Shown here piece after piece: positions 6,912 through 14,236 of a stretch of 57,387 bases of DNA. The notes under the pieces are model-generated. The model was given only the letters and a program-made list of their open reading frames with translations, made no database searches and was not told where the DNA came from. Position numbers and translations under genes: made by a program. Source of the DNA: UBA993 sp964485855 (GTDB taxonomy: Bacteria; Bacillota; Dethiobacteria; DTU022); the NCBI GenBank assembly GCA_964485855.1, contig CAZAKI010000010.1:1-57387 (forward strand), given 5' to 3'. How positions within the stretch are numbered: position 1 is the first letter of the stretch; the number at the start of each line of letters is the position of its first letter.

Positions 6912-6982
6912 CCGTCCGCCCTAAATTTAGCATAAGCCGCGCGAAGGCATAGAAACAAATGCAAATATTTGTTATGTGCCGA
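6912..6982 (+). repeat. Degenerate attC-like site
   Basis: The right end keeps C, eight bases, GTTATGTGCC, nearly the same core as the site at 46-107. The left arm is weak (AAATTTAGCAT against ATGCAAATATTT) and has no AAC core. The adjoining leader (GAAACGAAAGGGG) is like those after other right cores. Confidence 0.4.
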
Positions 6983-6997
6983 AACGAAAGGGGTTTT

Positions 6998-7270
6998 ATG
7001 AAATTGAGAGAATACACAGATGAACAGATAGATAAATATGGGAATGATTTTAACATAGATGTAATAAGAGAGGCTAATATAGATTTTAAAGAATGGTATG
7101 ATCATAAAAAGTATCTTTGGAAAAAACCAACTAAAGATTTACCATGCCAAATATGTTATGAATGGCGGAGATTTCCAAAAGGACAAAGACATTTTGGGTA
7201 TGCTTGGTGGAGAATTTGTAGTAAGGAATGTACGTGCTCCCACCATAAAGAAGAAGTGTGGATGGCATAG
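6998..7270 (+). CDS. Zinc-binding cassette protein
   Basis: 90 residues. I start at the ATG behind GAAAGGGG, not the upstream one in the attC remnant. Charged helical N-terminus, then PCQICYEW and RICSKECTCSHH (about 50-85), a likely zinc site. The stop is eight bases before the next CATAAC core. Confidence 0.6.
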   Translation: MKLREYTDEQIDKYGNDFNIDVIREANIDFKEWYDHKKYLWKKPTKDLPCQICYEWRRFPKGQRHFGYAWWRICSKECTCSHHKEEVWMA

Positions 7271-7380
7271 GCACATAACGTCTGTCATAATGTGCCGGTG
7301 GAGTTGTGAGGCTGAACCCGATTTCGGCGGATCTCTTCCTCGGTACAGGGCGGGGGTCACATTCATGACATTGTTATGCG
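7271..7380 (+). repeat. attC-like site, canonical-looking
   Basis: Arms pair through ATAAC, TGTCAT and AATGTG. The right arm has unpaired T7357, six bases (CACATT), unpaired C7364, eight bases, GTTATGC. The loop of about 55 nt contains its own GC-rich pairing. This site alone would be called attC by shape. Confidence 0.85.
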
Positions 7381-7413
7381 GCGAAACGAAATTATAAAAA
7401 GGAGAAAATTGCA

Positions 7414-7671
7414 ATGTATGACTACAATGTTGAGAAAAAAAAGATATTTACGGATGAGGGACAACGTGAGTTTTTGAAAGTTAGAGATAAGGCAAGACAG
7501 CTTCTGGATGAGGGTGGGGCATTCATGATGTTTTCTGCGCTTACGGATATTTCCGGTGACACATCATGGACAATGATGGCTTATGTTGACAGGCTTGTTG
7601 AGCTTGGTGAAATACGTGAAATTACAAAACCTGGGGTTGCGGGGCAAGACCGAGTTTTTGTAGCCGCATAA
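7414..7671 (+). CDS. Conserved small phage protein, winged-helix-like
   Basis: 85 residues after AAAAGGAG. Pattern of three helices and a hairpin (FLKVRDKARQLLDEGGA... WTMMAYVDRLVELGEIREI... GQDRVFV), typical of small winged-helix proteins in phages. It may bind DNA or a host regulator. The TAA stop lies in GCATAAC, the core of the next split attC. Confidence 0.6.
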   Translation: MYDYNVEKKKIFTDEGQREFLKVRDKARQLLDEGGAFMMFSALTDISGDTSWTMMAYVDRLVELGEIREITKPGVAGQDRVFVAA

Positions 7672-7885
7672 CGTCAATGCTCTGCGGTGAAACGGCGGGG
7701 TAAGAGAAAGGATAAAAAAATGGAATTTCCAGAAATTGATAGAAAATCATGGTTTTATCAGAATTGCAAGCGTAATCGCAGGGTTGGTGCAAAGTGCTGT
7801 GATGTATGCCCTTTTAAGGAGGGTATTGAAGATCAGGAAAGCGGTGTTGGGCGGGTTTCATCCGTAGCAGCAACGGGTTATGCCG
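7666..7885 (+). repeat. Split attC-like site; right arm inside the 7720 gene
   Basis: Left arm 7666-7697 (core GCATAAC) pairs with right arm 7849-7885 (core GTTATGCC) through GCATAAC, TGCT, CT.CGG and TGAAAC, about 24 pairs. The right arm shows T7861, six bases, C7868, eight bases, GTT. About 150 nt, including ribosome site and start codon, lie in the loop. Confidence 0.8.
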
Positions 7886-8082
7886 GGCCGGGCAGTGAGG
7901 AAGGGACGGGCTGGCGGCTTACTGACGAAGAAAAGCCGATGGAAGAAGGATACAAAATGTGTTCAAACGGAAAAGGATTGTTACCATTTTTCGCTATGTA
8001 CAGGGACGGTAATTTTTATCTTGACATGGAATTTACTATACCGAAATACTGGCAAGAATTACCTAAGCCGCCAGAGGCATAA
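7720..8082 (+). CDS. Cys-rich cassette protein with attC-coded linker
   Basis: 120 residues from the ATG behind GAAAGGAT. The N-terminal module (1-36) has CKRNRRVGAKCCDVCPF, probably zinc-binding. Residues 42-65 (GVGRVSSVAATGYAGPGSEE) are a linker, with S48 beginning at the unpaired T of the attC arm. The C-terminal module is aromatic and acidic. Stop TAA lies in GCATAAC. Function unknown. Confidence 0.7.
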   Translation: MEFPEIDRKSWFYQNCKRNRRVGAKCCDVCPFKEGIEDQESGVGRVSSVAATGYAGPGSEEGTGWRLTDEEKPMEEGYKMCSNGKGLLPFFAMYRDGNFYLDMEFTIPKYWQELPKPPEA

Positions 8083-8279
8083 CGCTAATTATAACCGGCT
8101 TGAGGCCGGGAGGTAAAAATGGATTGGGAACAGATAGTTCAAGAAATGCTTAGTTGTTATTCAAATAAAAAATATTGGTATAAACATTTAGTTGGAAGAA
8201 AATGGGATATTGTAAAAGTTGCAGAGCATTTGCAAAAAAAGTTTGGTGGGGCAAGTCCGGTTCATAATCAAGTTATGCC
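8077..8279 (+). repeat. Split attC-like site; right arm inside the 8119 gene (best example)
   Basis: Left arm 8077-8104 pairs with right arm 8252-8279 through GGCATAAC, ATTAT, AACCGG and CTTG, 23 pairs. The only unpaired right-arm bases outside the spacer are T8256 and C8263, six bases apart, with eight bases to GTTATGCC. Such a match between an intergenic segment and the middle of a gene is hard to explain by chance. Confidence 0.85.
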
Positions 8280-8454
8280 TGGCCGGGAAGATGCGGAGCG
8301 GAAGGGCAATCAGGGCGATATAATTGTCGGCAAGTACAAACTTTGCGCTCATAATGCCGAAAACGGGCAAGTATGGCTTAAAGTGTGTAAGACTGGCGAA
8401 GGCGTTTTGCTCGGAGAGAAAGAAATTGAAGAATTATATTTAAAACATTTTTAG
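8119..8454 (+). CDS. Cassette protein with attC-coded linker
   Basis: 111 residues behind GGGAGG. N-terminal helical module (WEQIVQEMLSCYSNKKYW... VAEHLQKKFG, 1-43), linker of about 20 residues (GGASPVHNQVMPGREDAERK) coded by the attC right arm and a purine-rich tail, then a compact beta-rich C-terminal domain (KYKLCAHNAENGQVWLKV). No family recognised. Confidence 0.7.
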   Translation: MDWEQIVQEMLSCYSNKKYWYKHLVGRKWDIVKVAEHLQKKFGGASPVHNQVMPGREDAERKGNQGDIIVGKYKLCAHNAENGQVWLKVCKTGEGVLLGEKEIEELYLKHF

Positions 8455-8463
8455 CCCTGATTG

Positions 8464-8548
8464 GGGCATAACGGCTTGCGTTTAACCGGCAGAGGCAAGG
8501 ACGTGGGCAGGGTGGCTGTCCGTGTTCTAACGCTGGTTATACGGGTTT
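8464..8548 (+). repeat. attC-like site
   Basis: Core GCATAAC, then GCGTT, AAC and CGG pair with the right arm. C8527 is followed by eight bases and GTTATAC. T8519 lies seven bases before the C. Lies between the 8119 and 8582 genes. Confidence 0.7.
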
Positions 8549-8581
8549 GCCCTTTACCCTAAAAATATAAAGGAATGAATT

Positions 8582-8893
8582 ATGTGTAAACATAAAAGAC
8601 TTGAATTGCGGGGGCATATCAGACCCGAAAATTTATCAAAAAATGATATGTGGATTTCGGATTTATCTTTGGTTTGCATGGATTGTGGAGCACATTTATT
8701 GTATACCCCTAACAACCTTAAAAATATTATTAATATTCCACATCCAGATAAATCTAATTGCAAACACCCATCAAATGTATTATCCTATGATTTGTGTGGT
8801 TTCGGAAGATGGACGTGTCTACAATGTGGGGAAAGAGGTATTTCATCTCCAGCATCTAAATTGGAGATAAGAACCTCTTGCAAACACGTATAA
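8582..8893 (+). CDS. Double zinc-ribbon cassette protein
   Basis: 103 residues after AAAGGAATG. Two similar halves, each starting CKH and ending in a CxxCG pair (CMDCGAH near 32-37, CLQ-CGERG near 79-84), suggest an internal duplication with two zinc sites. The stop TAA lies in GTATAAC. Function unknown. Confidence 0.6.
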   Translation: MCKHKRLELRGHIRPENLSKNDMWISDLSLVCMDCGAHLLYTPNNLKNIINIPHPDKSNCKHPSNVLSYDLCGFGRWTCLQCGERGISSPASKLEIRTSCKHV

Positions 8894-8962
8894 CGGACTG
8901 GTAATAACCTGAAAAACCGCTACACTGAATTTTAGGTTATTATACAGACGTTTAATTAATGG
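8889..8962 (+). repeat. attC-like site
   Basis: Left arm (core TATAAC, then CTG, AATAACCT) pairs with the right arm at 8933-8962 (AGGTTATT, CAG, core GTTTAAT). Its right core differs from the GTTAT type, and it is the last clear site before the terminase genes. Confidence 0.6.
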
Positions 8963-8975
8963 ATGGGAATTCCAA

Positions 8976-9059
8976 TTGATATATGATAATATTGGAGATT
9001 ATTGCAAGGAGGAAACTACCTTATTTAAGCTGTGCCCTTTTTGCGGGAAGCGTTTTTAA
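8976..9059 (+). pseudogene. Zinc-ribbon remnant
   Basis: An open frame ends LFKLCPFCGKRF-stop, the typical C-terminal knuckle of phage zinc-ribbon proteins such as the 11526 product. Only a weak TTG could start it, giving 27 residues with no ribosome site. Most likely the decayed tail of a cassette gene. Confidence 0.35.
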
Positions 9060-9133
9060 TCAAAACGGTTGAAAATAGATAGGTTGTGGAAGTATGGAAA
9101 TCCGTAAAACGAGAAGTAGTGGGGTGTAAGAAT

Positions 9134-9544
9134 ATGAAATATACTCAGGAAGTTGTTGATGCTATTGTAGCCAGCCTAAGAGAAGGCGTACCCATAAAAA
9201 AGGTATGCGATCTTGTGGATATTAGTGAGGAAACATTTTATGCGTGGCAAAGAGAAAAACCTGAATTTTCTGAGGTTGTAAAAAAAGCGCGTGCTGATAA
9301 AATAAAAGATATTTTAAGCCATATACGTACAGCGGGTGTGGGTGAGACAAGGGTACAAGTTCAGTGCCCGGATTGCAAGGCTAAATTTGAAACAACAATC
9401 ACTTTACCCACAAAGGCGTGGCAGGCATTAGCATGGATACTTGAACGAACGGAGAACGAGGACTTTGGACGTAGGTATCAAGTAGGCGGAGGCAAGGAAC
9501 CCATTAAACATATTATAGAGTTTGTGGATGGAGACGATACATAG
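9134..9544 (+). CDS. terS: Terminase small subunit
   Basis: 136 residues. Residues 18-40 (GVPIKKVCDLVDISEETFYAW) form a helix-turn-helix of the kind that recognises the packaging site. A CPDCKAKFE insertion (78-86) and a C-terminal acidic tail follow. It overlaps terL by 17 bases, the usual arrangement. I prefer the ATG at 9134 over a GTG at 9086, which has no ribosome site. Expected role: assembles as a ring, binds pac/cos DNA and regulates TerL. Confidence 0.7.
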   Translation: MKYTQEVVDAIVASLREGVPIKKVCDLVDISEETFYAWQREKPEFSEVVKKARADKIKDILSHIRTAGVGETRVQVQCPDCKAKFETTITLPTKAWQALAWILERTENEDFGRRYQVGGGKEPIKHIIEFVDGDDT

Positions 9545-10817
9545 GATAGTCATTCCTGGTTATACAAATCCCAAAACTGGAAAGAGACACGAAGAACAAA
9601 AGCGATTCGTTGAAAGTGCCACTAAAAGGAAAATCGTCAAAGCTGGAAGGCGTGGTGGCAAAACTATTGGGTGTGGGAAAATAGCATTACATGGGTTTAG
9701 AGATGGAAAGAGGGTATTATATGGAGCTCCTACAGTAGAACAGGTAGGGGCTTTTTGGCATTTCATTAATACGGTTTTAGAGCCTGTTATATCAGAGAAG
9801 ATATTATTCAGGGACAAGAATTTACATATTATTGAAGTGCCAAATACGGATATTAGGATAAAGGCTAAAACGGCTTGGAATGCAGATACACTAAGGGGTG
9901 ACTGGGCGGATATACTCATTCTTGACGAATTTCAATTAATGAATGAAGACGCCTGGGAGATTGTTGGTGCTCCGATGCTTTTAGATAACAATGGTGATGC
10001 TGTTTTTATTTTTACCCCCCCAAGTTTTAGGATGAGGGGGGTTACTAAAGCCTTTGATCCCCGCCACGCTTCTAAAATGTTCAAAAAAGCACAGAAGGAT
10101 ACATCTGGTCGCTGGGAAGCATTTCATTTCACGAGTTACGCAAATCCATTTATTGACGAACGGGCCCTTGACGAAATTGCTATAGATATGACCCAACTTG
10201 CCTATAAGCAAGAAATCTTAGCCGAAGACATTGATGACGTTCCCGGAGCCCTGTGGACACAAGCAATCATTGATAATACAAGAGTCAGTGAAGCACCAAG
10301 AATGAAAAGAATCGTTGTAGGTGTCGATCCCCAAGGAAAAAAGAAAGATTCATCGGAAACGGGTATTATTGTTGCTGGACTTGGGTATGATAATCATGGA
10401 TACGTTTTGGCGGATTATTCTATTAATGCGAGACCGGAGGGGTGGGCTGAAAGCGTTACGCAAGCTTTTGAGGAAAACGAAGCAGACAGAGTTATCGCAG
10501 AAAAGAACTATGGTGGTGATATGGTCAAGAGTGTGATTCAGTCAGCGGGGCCTAATTTACCCGTTAGATTGATAACAGCATCACGGGGCAAGACAATACG
10601 GGCCGAACCCATATCATTCCAATATGAAGAGGGAAACGTACACCATGTTGGCATATTCCCAAAATTGGAAGATGAAATGTGTACCTATACACCCGGCAGC
10701 GGCTGGAGTCCCAATAGGATGGATGCCCTTGTTTGGGCGTTAAAGGAATTGTTACCCATAAAAGGCAGGGTATCTTCTTCTCCTGTCAAACTTGGTGAAC
10801 CAAGACCCATAGATTAA
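9528..10817 (+). CDS. terL: Terminase large subunit (packaging ATPase/nuclease)
   Basis: 429 residues from ATG (TTG at 9522 is possible). Walker A AGRRGGKT at 39-46, Walker B ILILDE at 129-134, then an RNase-H-like nuclease with likely acidic residues in VVGVDPQG (D267), VIAEKNYGG (E325) and NRMDAL (D399). It pumps DNA into the prohead and cuts the concatemer. Full length with all motifs. Confidence 0.92.
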   Translation: METIHRIVIPGYTNPKTGKRHEEQKRFVESATKRKIVKAGRRGGKTIGCGKIALHGFRDGKRVLYGAPTVEQVGAFWHFINTVLEPVISEKILFRDKNLHIIEVPNTDIRIKAKTAWNADTLRGDWADILILDEFQLMNEDAWEIVGAPMLLDNNGDAVFIFTPPSFRMRGVTKAFDPRHASKMFKKAQKDTSGRWEAFHFTSYANPFIDERALDEIAIDMTQLAYKQEILAEDIDDVPGALWTQAIIDNTRVSEAPRMKRIVVGVDPQGKKKDSSETGIIVAGLGYDNHGYVLADYSINARPEGWAESVTQAFEENEADRVIAEKNYGGDMVKSVIQSAGPNLPVRLITASRGKTIRAEPISFQYEEGNVHHVGIFPKLEDEMCTYTPGSGWSPNRMDALVWALKELLPIKGRVSSSPVKLGEPRPID

Positions 10818-10854
10818 GAAGGGGGTTATTATAGATACCAAATTAAATCAGGGG

Positions 10855-11076
10855 TTGTTAAACCTTGCACAACATATTACAAATATGTGCATAGAGGATT
10901 TGAGTGGAGATTCAAATAAATGGAATGTAGTCGGTGTTATTATTCCAGATGATACATTATTGGCAATTGTGAAATATGATAATGGGAAACAGGCAAGAAT
11001 TACTGGATTGTGGGCATCTAAATTGAAGAGACTAAGTTGTGGGGATGGGGTTGATGATTCCGTCTCTGAAAAGTAG
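10855..11076 (+). CDS. Small protein of unknown function
   Basis: 73 residues from TTG behind CAGGGG. The frame is open upstream to an ATT or ATA near 10828 that sits well behind AGAAGGGGG, so the true start could be a rare codon there. Helix then beta-hairpin (VVGVIIPDDTLLAIVKYDNGKQARITG). It begins the small cassette block between terminase and portal. Confidence 0.5.
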   Translation: MLNLAQHITNMCIEDLSGDSNKWNVVGVIIPDDTLLAIVKYDNGKQARITGLWASKLKRLSCGDGVDDSVSEK

Positions 11077-11078
11077 CC

Positions 11079-11098
11079 GCCATAACAAATAGCTGAAG
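11079..11098 (+). repeat. attC left half-site
   Basis: GCCATAAC follows the stop of the previous gene by a few bases, as at cassette boundaries elsewhere. No right partner with the usual spacing was found, although the 11526 gene carries a right-arm-like segment. Confidence 0.4.
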
Positions 11099-11111
11099 AA
11101 AGGAAAATGAC

Positions 11112-11309
11112 ATGACAGCAGGGGTAGAAAAGATTTGGGCTGTATATAAAAGATGTTGGCCGAATAGAATTGTGGCTTTATATAAGGACGAAGAAGCCGC
11201 ATTAGAACATTCTAAAATCAGGAAAAATTACAAAACAGAATGTTGGGCCGTATTTGAGAATTGTGACCAATCTATGGAATATTACATATGGAATATTAAA
11301 AATAGGTGA
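11112..11309 (+). CDS. Small protein of unknown function
   Basis: 65 residues after GAAAGGAAA. Rich in Trp, Tyr and Cys (KIWAVYKRCWPNRIVALYK... CWAVFENC), mixed alpha/beta, soluble. No family recognised. Confidence 0.55.
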   Translation: MTAGVEKIWAVYKRCWPNRIVALYKDEEAALEHSKIRKNYKTECWAVFENCDQSMEYYIWNIKNR

Positions 11310-11349
11310 GGAAAAGTTTTTGATCTGGTTAAAATAGTGAAAAGGGAAA

Positions 11350-11523
11350 ATGCGCGAAACAACCAAGGTGAGGCATGATGAAATCCGCCATGTGTTAGAG
11401 GGGCGGATAGAAACATTAAGGCAGCGTGGCGTACGTGATTACGTCCGGCGGGCTTGTGAGGATTTGTCCAAAGAGGTCGGCTATACAGCGAGGACATTAA
11501 GGGATTGGTACTATGAAATCTAA
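11350..11523 (+). CDS. Small helix-turn-helix protein
   Basis: 57 residues with AAAGGG just before the ATG. YVRRACEDLSKEVGYTARTLRDWYYEI reads as a helix-turn-helix, the GYTARTLRDW part as recognition helix. Its stop is two bases before the next start, so it is coupled to the 11526 gene. Possible regulator or DNA-binding cofactor. Confidence 0.5.
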   Translation: MRETTKVRHDEIRHVLEGRIETLRQRGVRDYVRRACEDLSKEVGYTARTLRDWYYEI

Positions 11524-11525
11524 TA

Positions 11526-11819
11526 ATGGAGCAATGTTTGAAGATGAACAAATATAAAAAAATAAAAGAATGGATGTCTGAAACAAATAGCAGTAGCGGG
11601 TTAGTCAGTGGTGGGAATCAGGGAAAGGGTGGGCCACAAAATGCGGGTGGGGTATGTAAATGGACATATCGAACACTTGGGGATTATGACCCATATCATA
11701 CAACAAGTTGTGGAAATGATATAACATTACATCAGGGTTGTGAATGGGTTGAAACAGATTATAAATTCTGTCCTTTTTGTGGCAATAAAATTGTGGGGAA
11801 GCATTTTGTGTGTGGCTAA
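11526..11819 (+). CDS. Zinc-ribbon cassette protein (Lar-like) with glycine-rich linker
   Basis: 97 residues. A short charged N-terminus, then a linker (residues 19-43, SSSGLVSGGNQGKGGPQ) whose DNA resembles the linker of the 1946 gene. The C-terminal half has SCGNDITLHQGC and FCPFCGNKI, close to the CPFCG knuckle of small restriction-alleviation (Lar-type) proteins. Stop TAA lies in GGCTAAC. A role against restriction is possible but unproven. Confidence 0.55.
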   Translation: MEQCLKMNKYKKIKEWMSETNSSSGLVSGGNQGKGGPQNAGGVCKWTYRTLGDYDPYHTTSCGNDITLHQGCEWVETDYKFCPFCGNKIVGKHFVCG

Positions 11820-11888
11820 CGCCGCCAATAACCAGGCGGCTGAGGAGCGGAGCGACGAAGACGATCCGCGTTAATTAGCCTTGTTATG
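11813..11888 (+). repeat. attC-like site
   Basis: Core GGCTAAC, then GC.AAT and AAC, pair with the right arm ending GTTATG at 11882. An unpaired A takes the place of the usual C. The loop contains a GGAGCGGAGCGACG segment. Lies just before the head module. Confidence 0.55.
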
Positions 11889-11908
11889 TTTTTACTTTGG
11901 AGATAACG

Positions 11909-12217
11909 ATGATTAGCAAAAAATTTGGGGAAGATTTTAACAGCACCCGTGGCGCACTTACCTTGGATGTTTCAGAAGTAACGGACTCCGATGCTACGGG
12001 TGGAGTCCATACGAAAACACACGCAGACGGATGGACAATTACAGGTGAAGTACACGAGGACTATTACACATGGGTTAATTCATTTAGTGCCACACACCCT
12101 GAATACGGAACGGTGGCTGGTGACTTTGAAGATGAAGTAACGGCAACCTCTGAGGAAGGGTTTAAGCACTTCTGGCAGCACCATCGGCCTACTGAGTGGG
12201 ACTATAGTAATATTTAA
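11909..12217 (+). CDS. Acidic protein of unknown function
   Basis: 102 residues from the ATG behind TTGGAGATAAC. Very acidic, beta-rich in the middle (GGVHTKTHADGWTITGEVHE), with many His and Trp near the end. No family recognised. It is the last gene before the structural operon. Confidence 0.55.
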   Translation: MISKKFGEDFNSTRGALTLDVSEVTDSDATGGVHTKTHADGWTITGEVHEDYYTWVNSFSATHPEYGTVAGDFEDEVTATSEEGFKHFWQHHRPTEWDYSNI

Positions 12218-12304
12218 AACATAACATAAACGGCATGCTTTAATGAAAAGAAATTAGGGCAGGATTGTAAATATTTTTTCTATACGTTATTTGCGTATAC
12301 TTGC

Positions 12305-12333
12305 TTGACAAATTAATAATATAATATTAAATT
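12305..12333 (+). promoter_or_regulatory. Predicted promoter of the structural operon
   Basis: TTGACA, 17 bases, TAAATT, preceded by GC as in the other CTTGAC promoters of this window. It lies in an AT-rich 155-bp gap before the portal gene, which otherwise holds no gene. Confidence 0.5.
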
Positions 12334-12373
12334 AATATCCGTTGAATGTTATCCTAATTCGGCGGAGTTTATT

Positions 12374-13726
12374 TTGGATATAAACATCTCGACTCGCCCC
12401 TTCAAGGTAAGATTGCGAAAACCCCAACCCCCTAAACCCCAAAGACAGGCATCTGCAACATCGCAGACACGGGAAACCTACGAAAGTGGAATATCTATAT
12501 TTAATGCCTATAATCCCCTGAAACACAACATGGGGGCCTACCGTGAATTGAGGGAAAAAATACCCTTCTTCAATGTAGCCATAAAGAAACTCGTACAGCT
12601 TATTGGTGACCCGATATTTGATTCTCCATCCGATTCCGTAAAAAAGAAAATAGAAGACTTTGTTCAAAAAGTTCAGGTAAATCGCTTTGGCAGAGGATTG
12701 GGTTCTTTCTTAGACGAATTAGAGGATTCAGCTTTTGAAGTGGGTGGTGGTTGGGGAGAACTTGTACCAACAAAAACAATGACAGATGTTCATCGTTTGA
12801 AAATAGCCTCTGCCGAATCTATGTGTTTTATAAAAGATGAAAAGACGGGCGAACTTGTTATCGGCACTTATAAAGACAATCATTTTATGCCACTGCCTGT
12901 TGAAAATATGGATTTGATTTATTACTTGGCTTTTGATCGAAGACAGGGACATCCGCAGGGTTATAGCTTGCTTTATTCTTGTATGTGGCCGAGCCAGGCA
13001 TTTTTGCGATGGGAAAAATCCTTTGAAAATCAAGTGCAGAGATTCGGGGATATATCTCTCGTCGGTGCTTTTGCCCCACCCGAGGGTGGAACCGTTGAGG
13101 AAGCAGATTATACAAGAGATAAATTCATGGAGCAATTGGGTAAACTTTCAAAACTGAAAAGGCGCGGGAATGTAACCGATATCGGATTAAGTATACCGCC
13201 TGGTGGTACGTGGGATATAAAAACATTGGGCGCAGATGCAAAGTTAATAGCAACCAAAGATTCCGTCAGAACGCTTTTAGAGCAATTGATCGCAAATACC
13301 GGCCTTCATCCTTCGTCCCTGGGAGTCCATTGGTCTACCTCCGAACGTATGTCGGTAATGCAAAATTTATTGCTAATGTCTAATCTCAACGCACAACGGG
13401 AACGGATCAATCCAATTGTTGAAAGAATTATCGATACCATGTTGGAGCTTACGGGTGATGCTGGAGCAGAATGGAGCATGAAATGGCCTGAAGTTATGTT
13501 ATTGGGGGAAACCGAACGAGCCGATGCAAAAAAGAGCAATTGGGAAGCCATTAAAAATATGCTTGAAGCTCTTGAAATGGCTATTGCCTACGGATGGGCT
13601 GATGAAGAAAGTGCAAGGGAAACATTGGACAGAGAGGGTTTTGACGTAACTAAGTTACCGTCTAACTGGTATGCAAAGGTCAAAGAAAGATCGTATTTAG
13701 CAAGAATGGCAAGGGAAATAGAATAG
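12374..13726 (+). CDS. Portal protein
   Basis: 450 residues from TTG with GGCGGAG eight bases upstream. Position right after terminase, length, and patterns such as YRELREKIPFFNVAIKKL near the N-terminus, the wing-to-stem region and the late NLNAQRERINPIVERIID helix fit siphovirus portals of the Mu gp29/DUF935-related kind. Forms the dodecameric vertex through which DNA enters and leaves. Confidence 0.75.
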   Translation: MDINISTRPFKVRLRKPQPPKPQRQASATSQTRETYESGISIFNAYNPLKHNMGAYRELREKIPFFNVAIKKLVQLIGDPIFDSPSDSVKKKIEDFVQKVQVNRFGRGLGSFLDELEDSAFEVGGGWGELVPTKTMTDVHRLKIASAESMCFIKDEKTGELVIGTYKDNHFMPLPVENMDLIYYLAFDRRQGHPQGYSLLYSCMWPSQAFLRWEKSFENQVQRFGDISLVGAFAPPEGGTVEEADYTRDKFMEQLGKLSKLKRRGNVTDIGLSIPPGGTWDIKTLGADAKLIATKDSVRTLLEQLIANTGLHPSSLGVHWSTSERMSVMQNLLLMSNLNAQRERINPIVERIIDTMLELTGDAGAEWSMKWPEVMLLGETERADAKKSNWEAIKNMLEALEMAIAYGWADEESARETLDREGFDVTKLPSNWYAKVKERSYLARMAREIE

Positions 13727-13757
13727 GGGGGAATGGAATGTCAACAAGAAGAGGATA

Positions 13758-13964
13758 TTGTTGAAAAATAATTTAGGACAGGAACATAGAGTTTGTAAAA
13801 AATGTCCTATTCATCATGTAGAAAACTGTACCACCTGTTTTGGGTTTGGATTAAAAATTGTTAAAAATCGACAAATACCAATACGATGTGGTGAAGCCTG
13901 TGAACCGAAAAGATTGTTGAATTATCAAATTGTGCAATGTCCGGAGTGTGGTGGGCTTGCATAG
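13758..13964 (+). CDS. Cys-rich zinc protein
   Basis: 68 residues from TTG behind AAGAGGAT. Cys pairs at about 13/16, 24/27, 44/48 and 61/64 suggest two zinc sites (VCKKCP, CTTCFGFG, CPECGG). The CTTCFGFG turn recalls DnaJ-type zinc repeats. Role unknown, lies between portal and MuF genes. Confidence 0.5.
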   Translation: MLKNNLGQEHRVCKKCPIHHVENCTTCFGFGLKIVKNRQIPIRCGEACEPKRLLNYQIVQCPECGGLA

Positions 13965-14067
13965 AGAATCATATAGATATATTTATTGTCAACATGAAGA
14001 TACTTCGAGTGTTGTGTATACGCACCCTCCTAAAAAGCAAGGGGAGATAATTAAAGATGGACACTAA
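13957..14067 (+). CDS. Very small possible gene
   Basis: 36 residues from TTG (GTG at 13951 also possible), overlapping the previous gene by eight bases and the next by eleven. The tight overlaps fit the operon, but length and weak start keep this tentative. Contains RYIYCQHEDTSSVVYTHP, no known domain. Confidence 0.3.
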   Translation: MHRESYRYIYCQHEDTSSVVYTHPPKKQGEIIKDGH

Positions 14068-14236
14068 AGAATTACAAAGCAAAGTAGAAGAGATAGAACA
14101 AAATATTGGAAAGCAACTGAAGGAGCTGATAGACAATGCGCCGGAAGTTAGAGACGTGCAAATTTATTTAGGAAAAAGTCTTTATACGATTGGTGGAATT
14201 AATGATTTTAGCGTAGACATTAAACTAATTATATGA
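14057..14236 (+). CDS. Small helical protein of unknown function
   Basis: 59 residues behind AAGGGGAG. N-terminal amphipathic helix (ELQSKVEEIEQNIGKQLKEL) then two strands. Ends in an ATGA-type overlap with the MuF gene, so it is part of the head operon. Confidence 0.6.
   Translation: MDTKELQSKVEEIEQNIGKQLKELIDNAPEVRDVQIYLGKSLYTIGGINDFSVDIKLII

Noticed and set aside
9086..9133. GTG start extending the small terminase by 16 residues
   Set aside because: There is no ribosome site and the added residues look unlike a terminase N-terminus.
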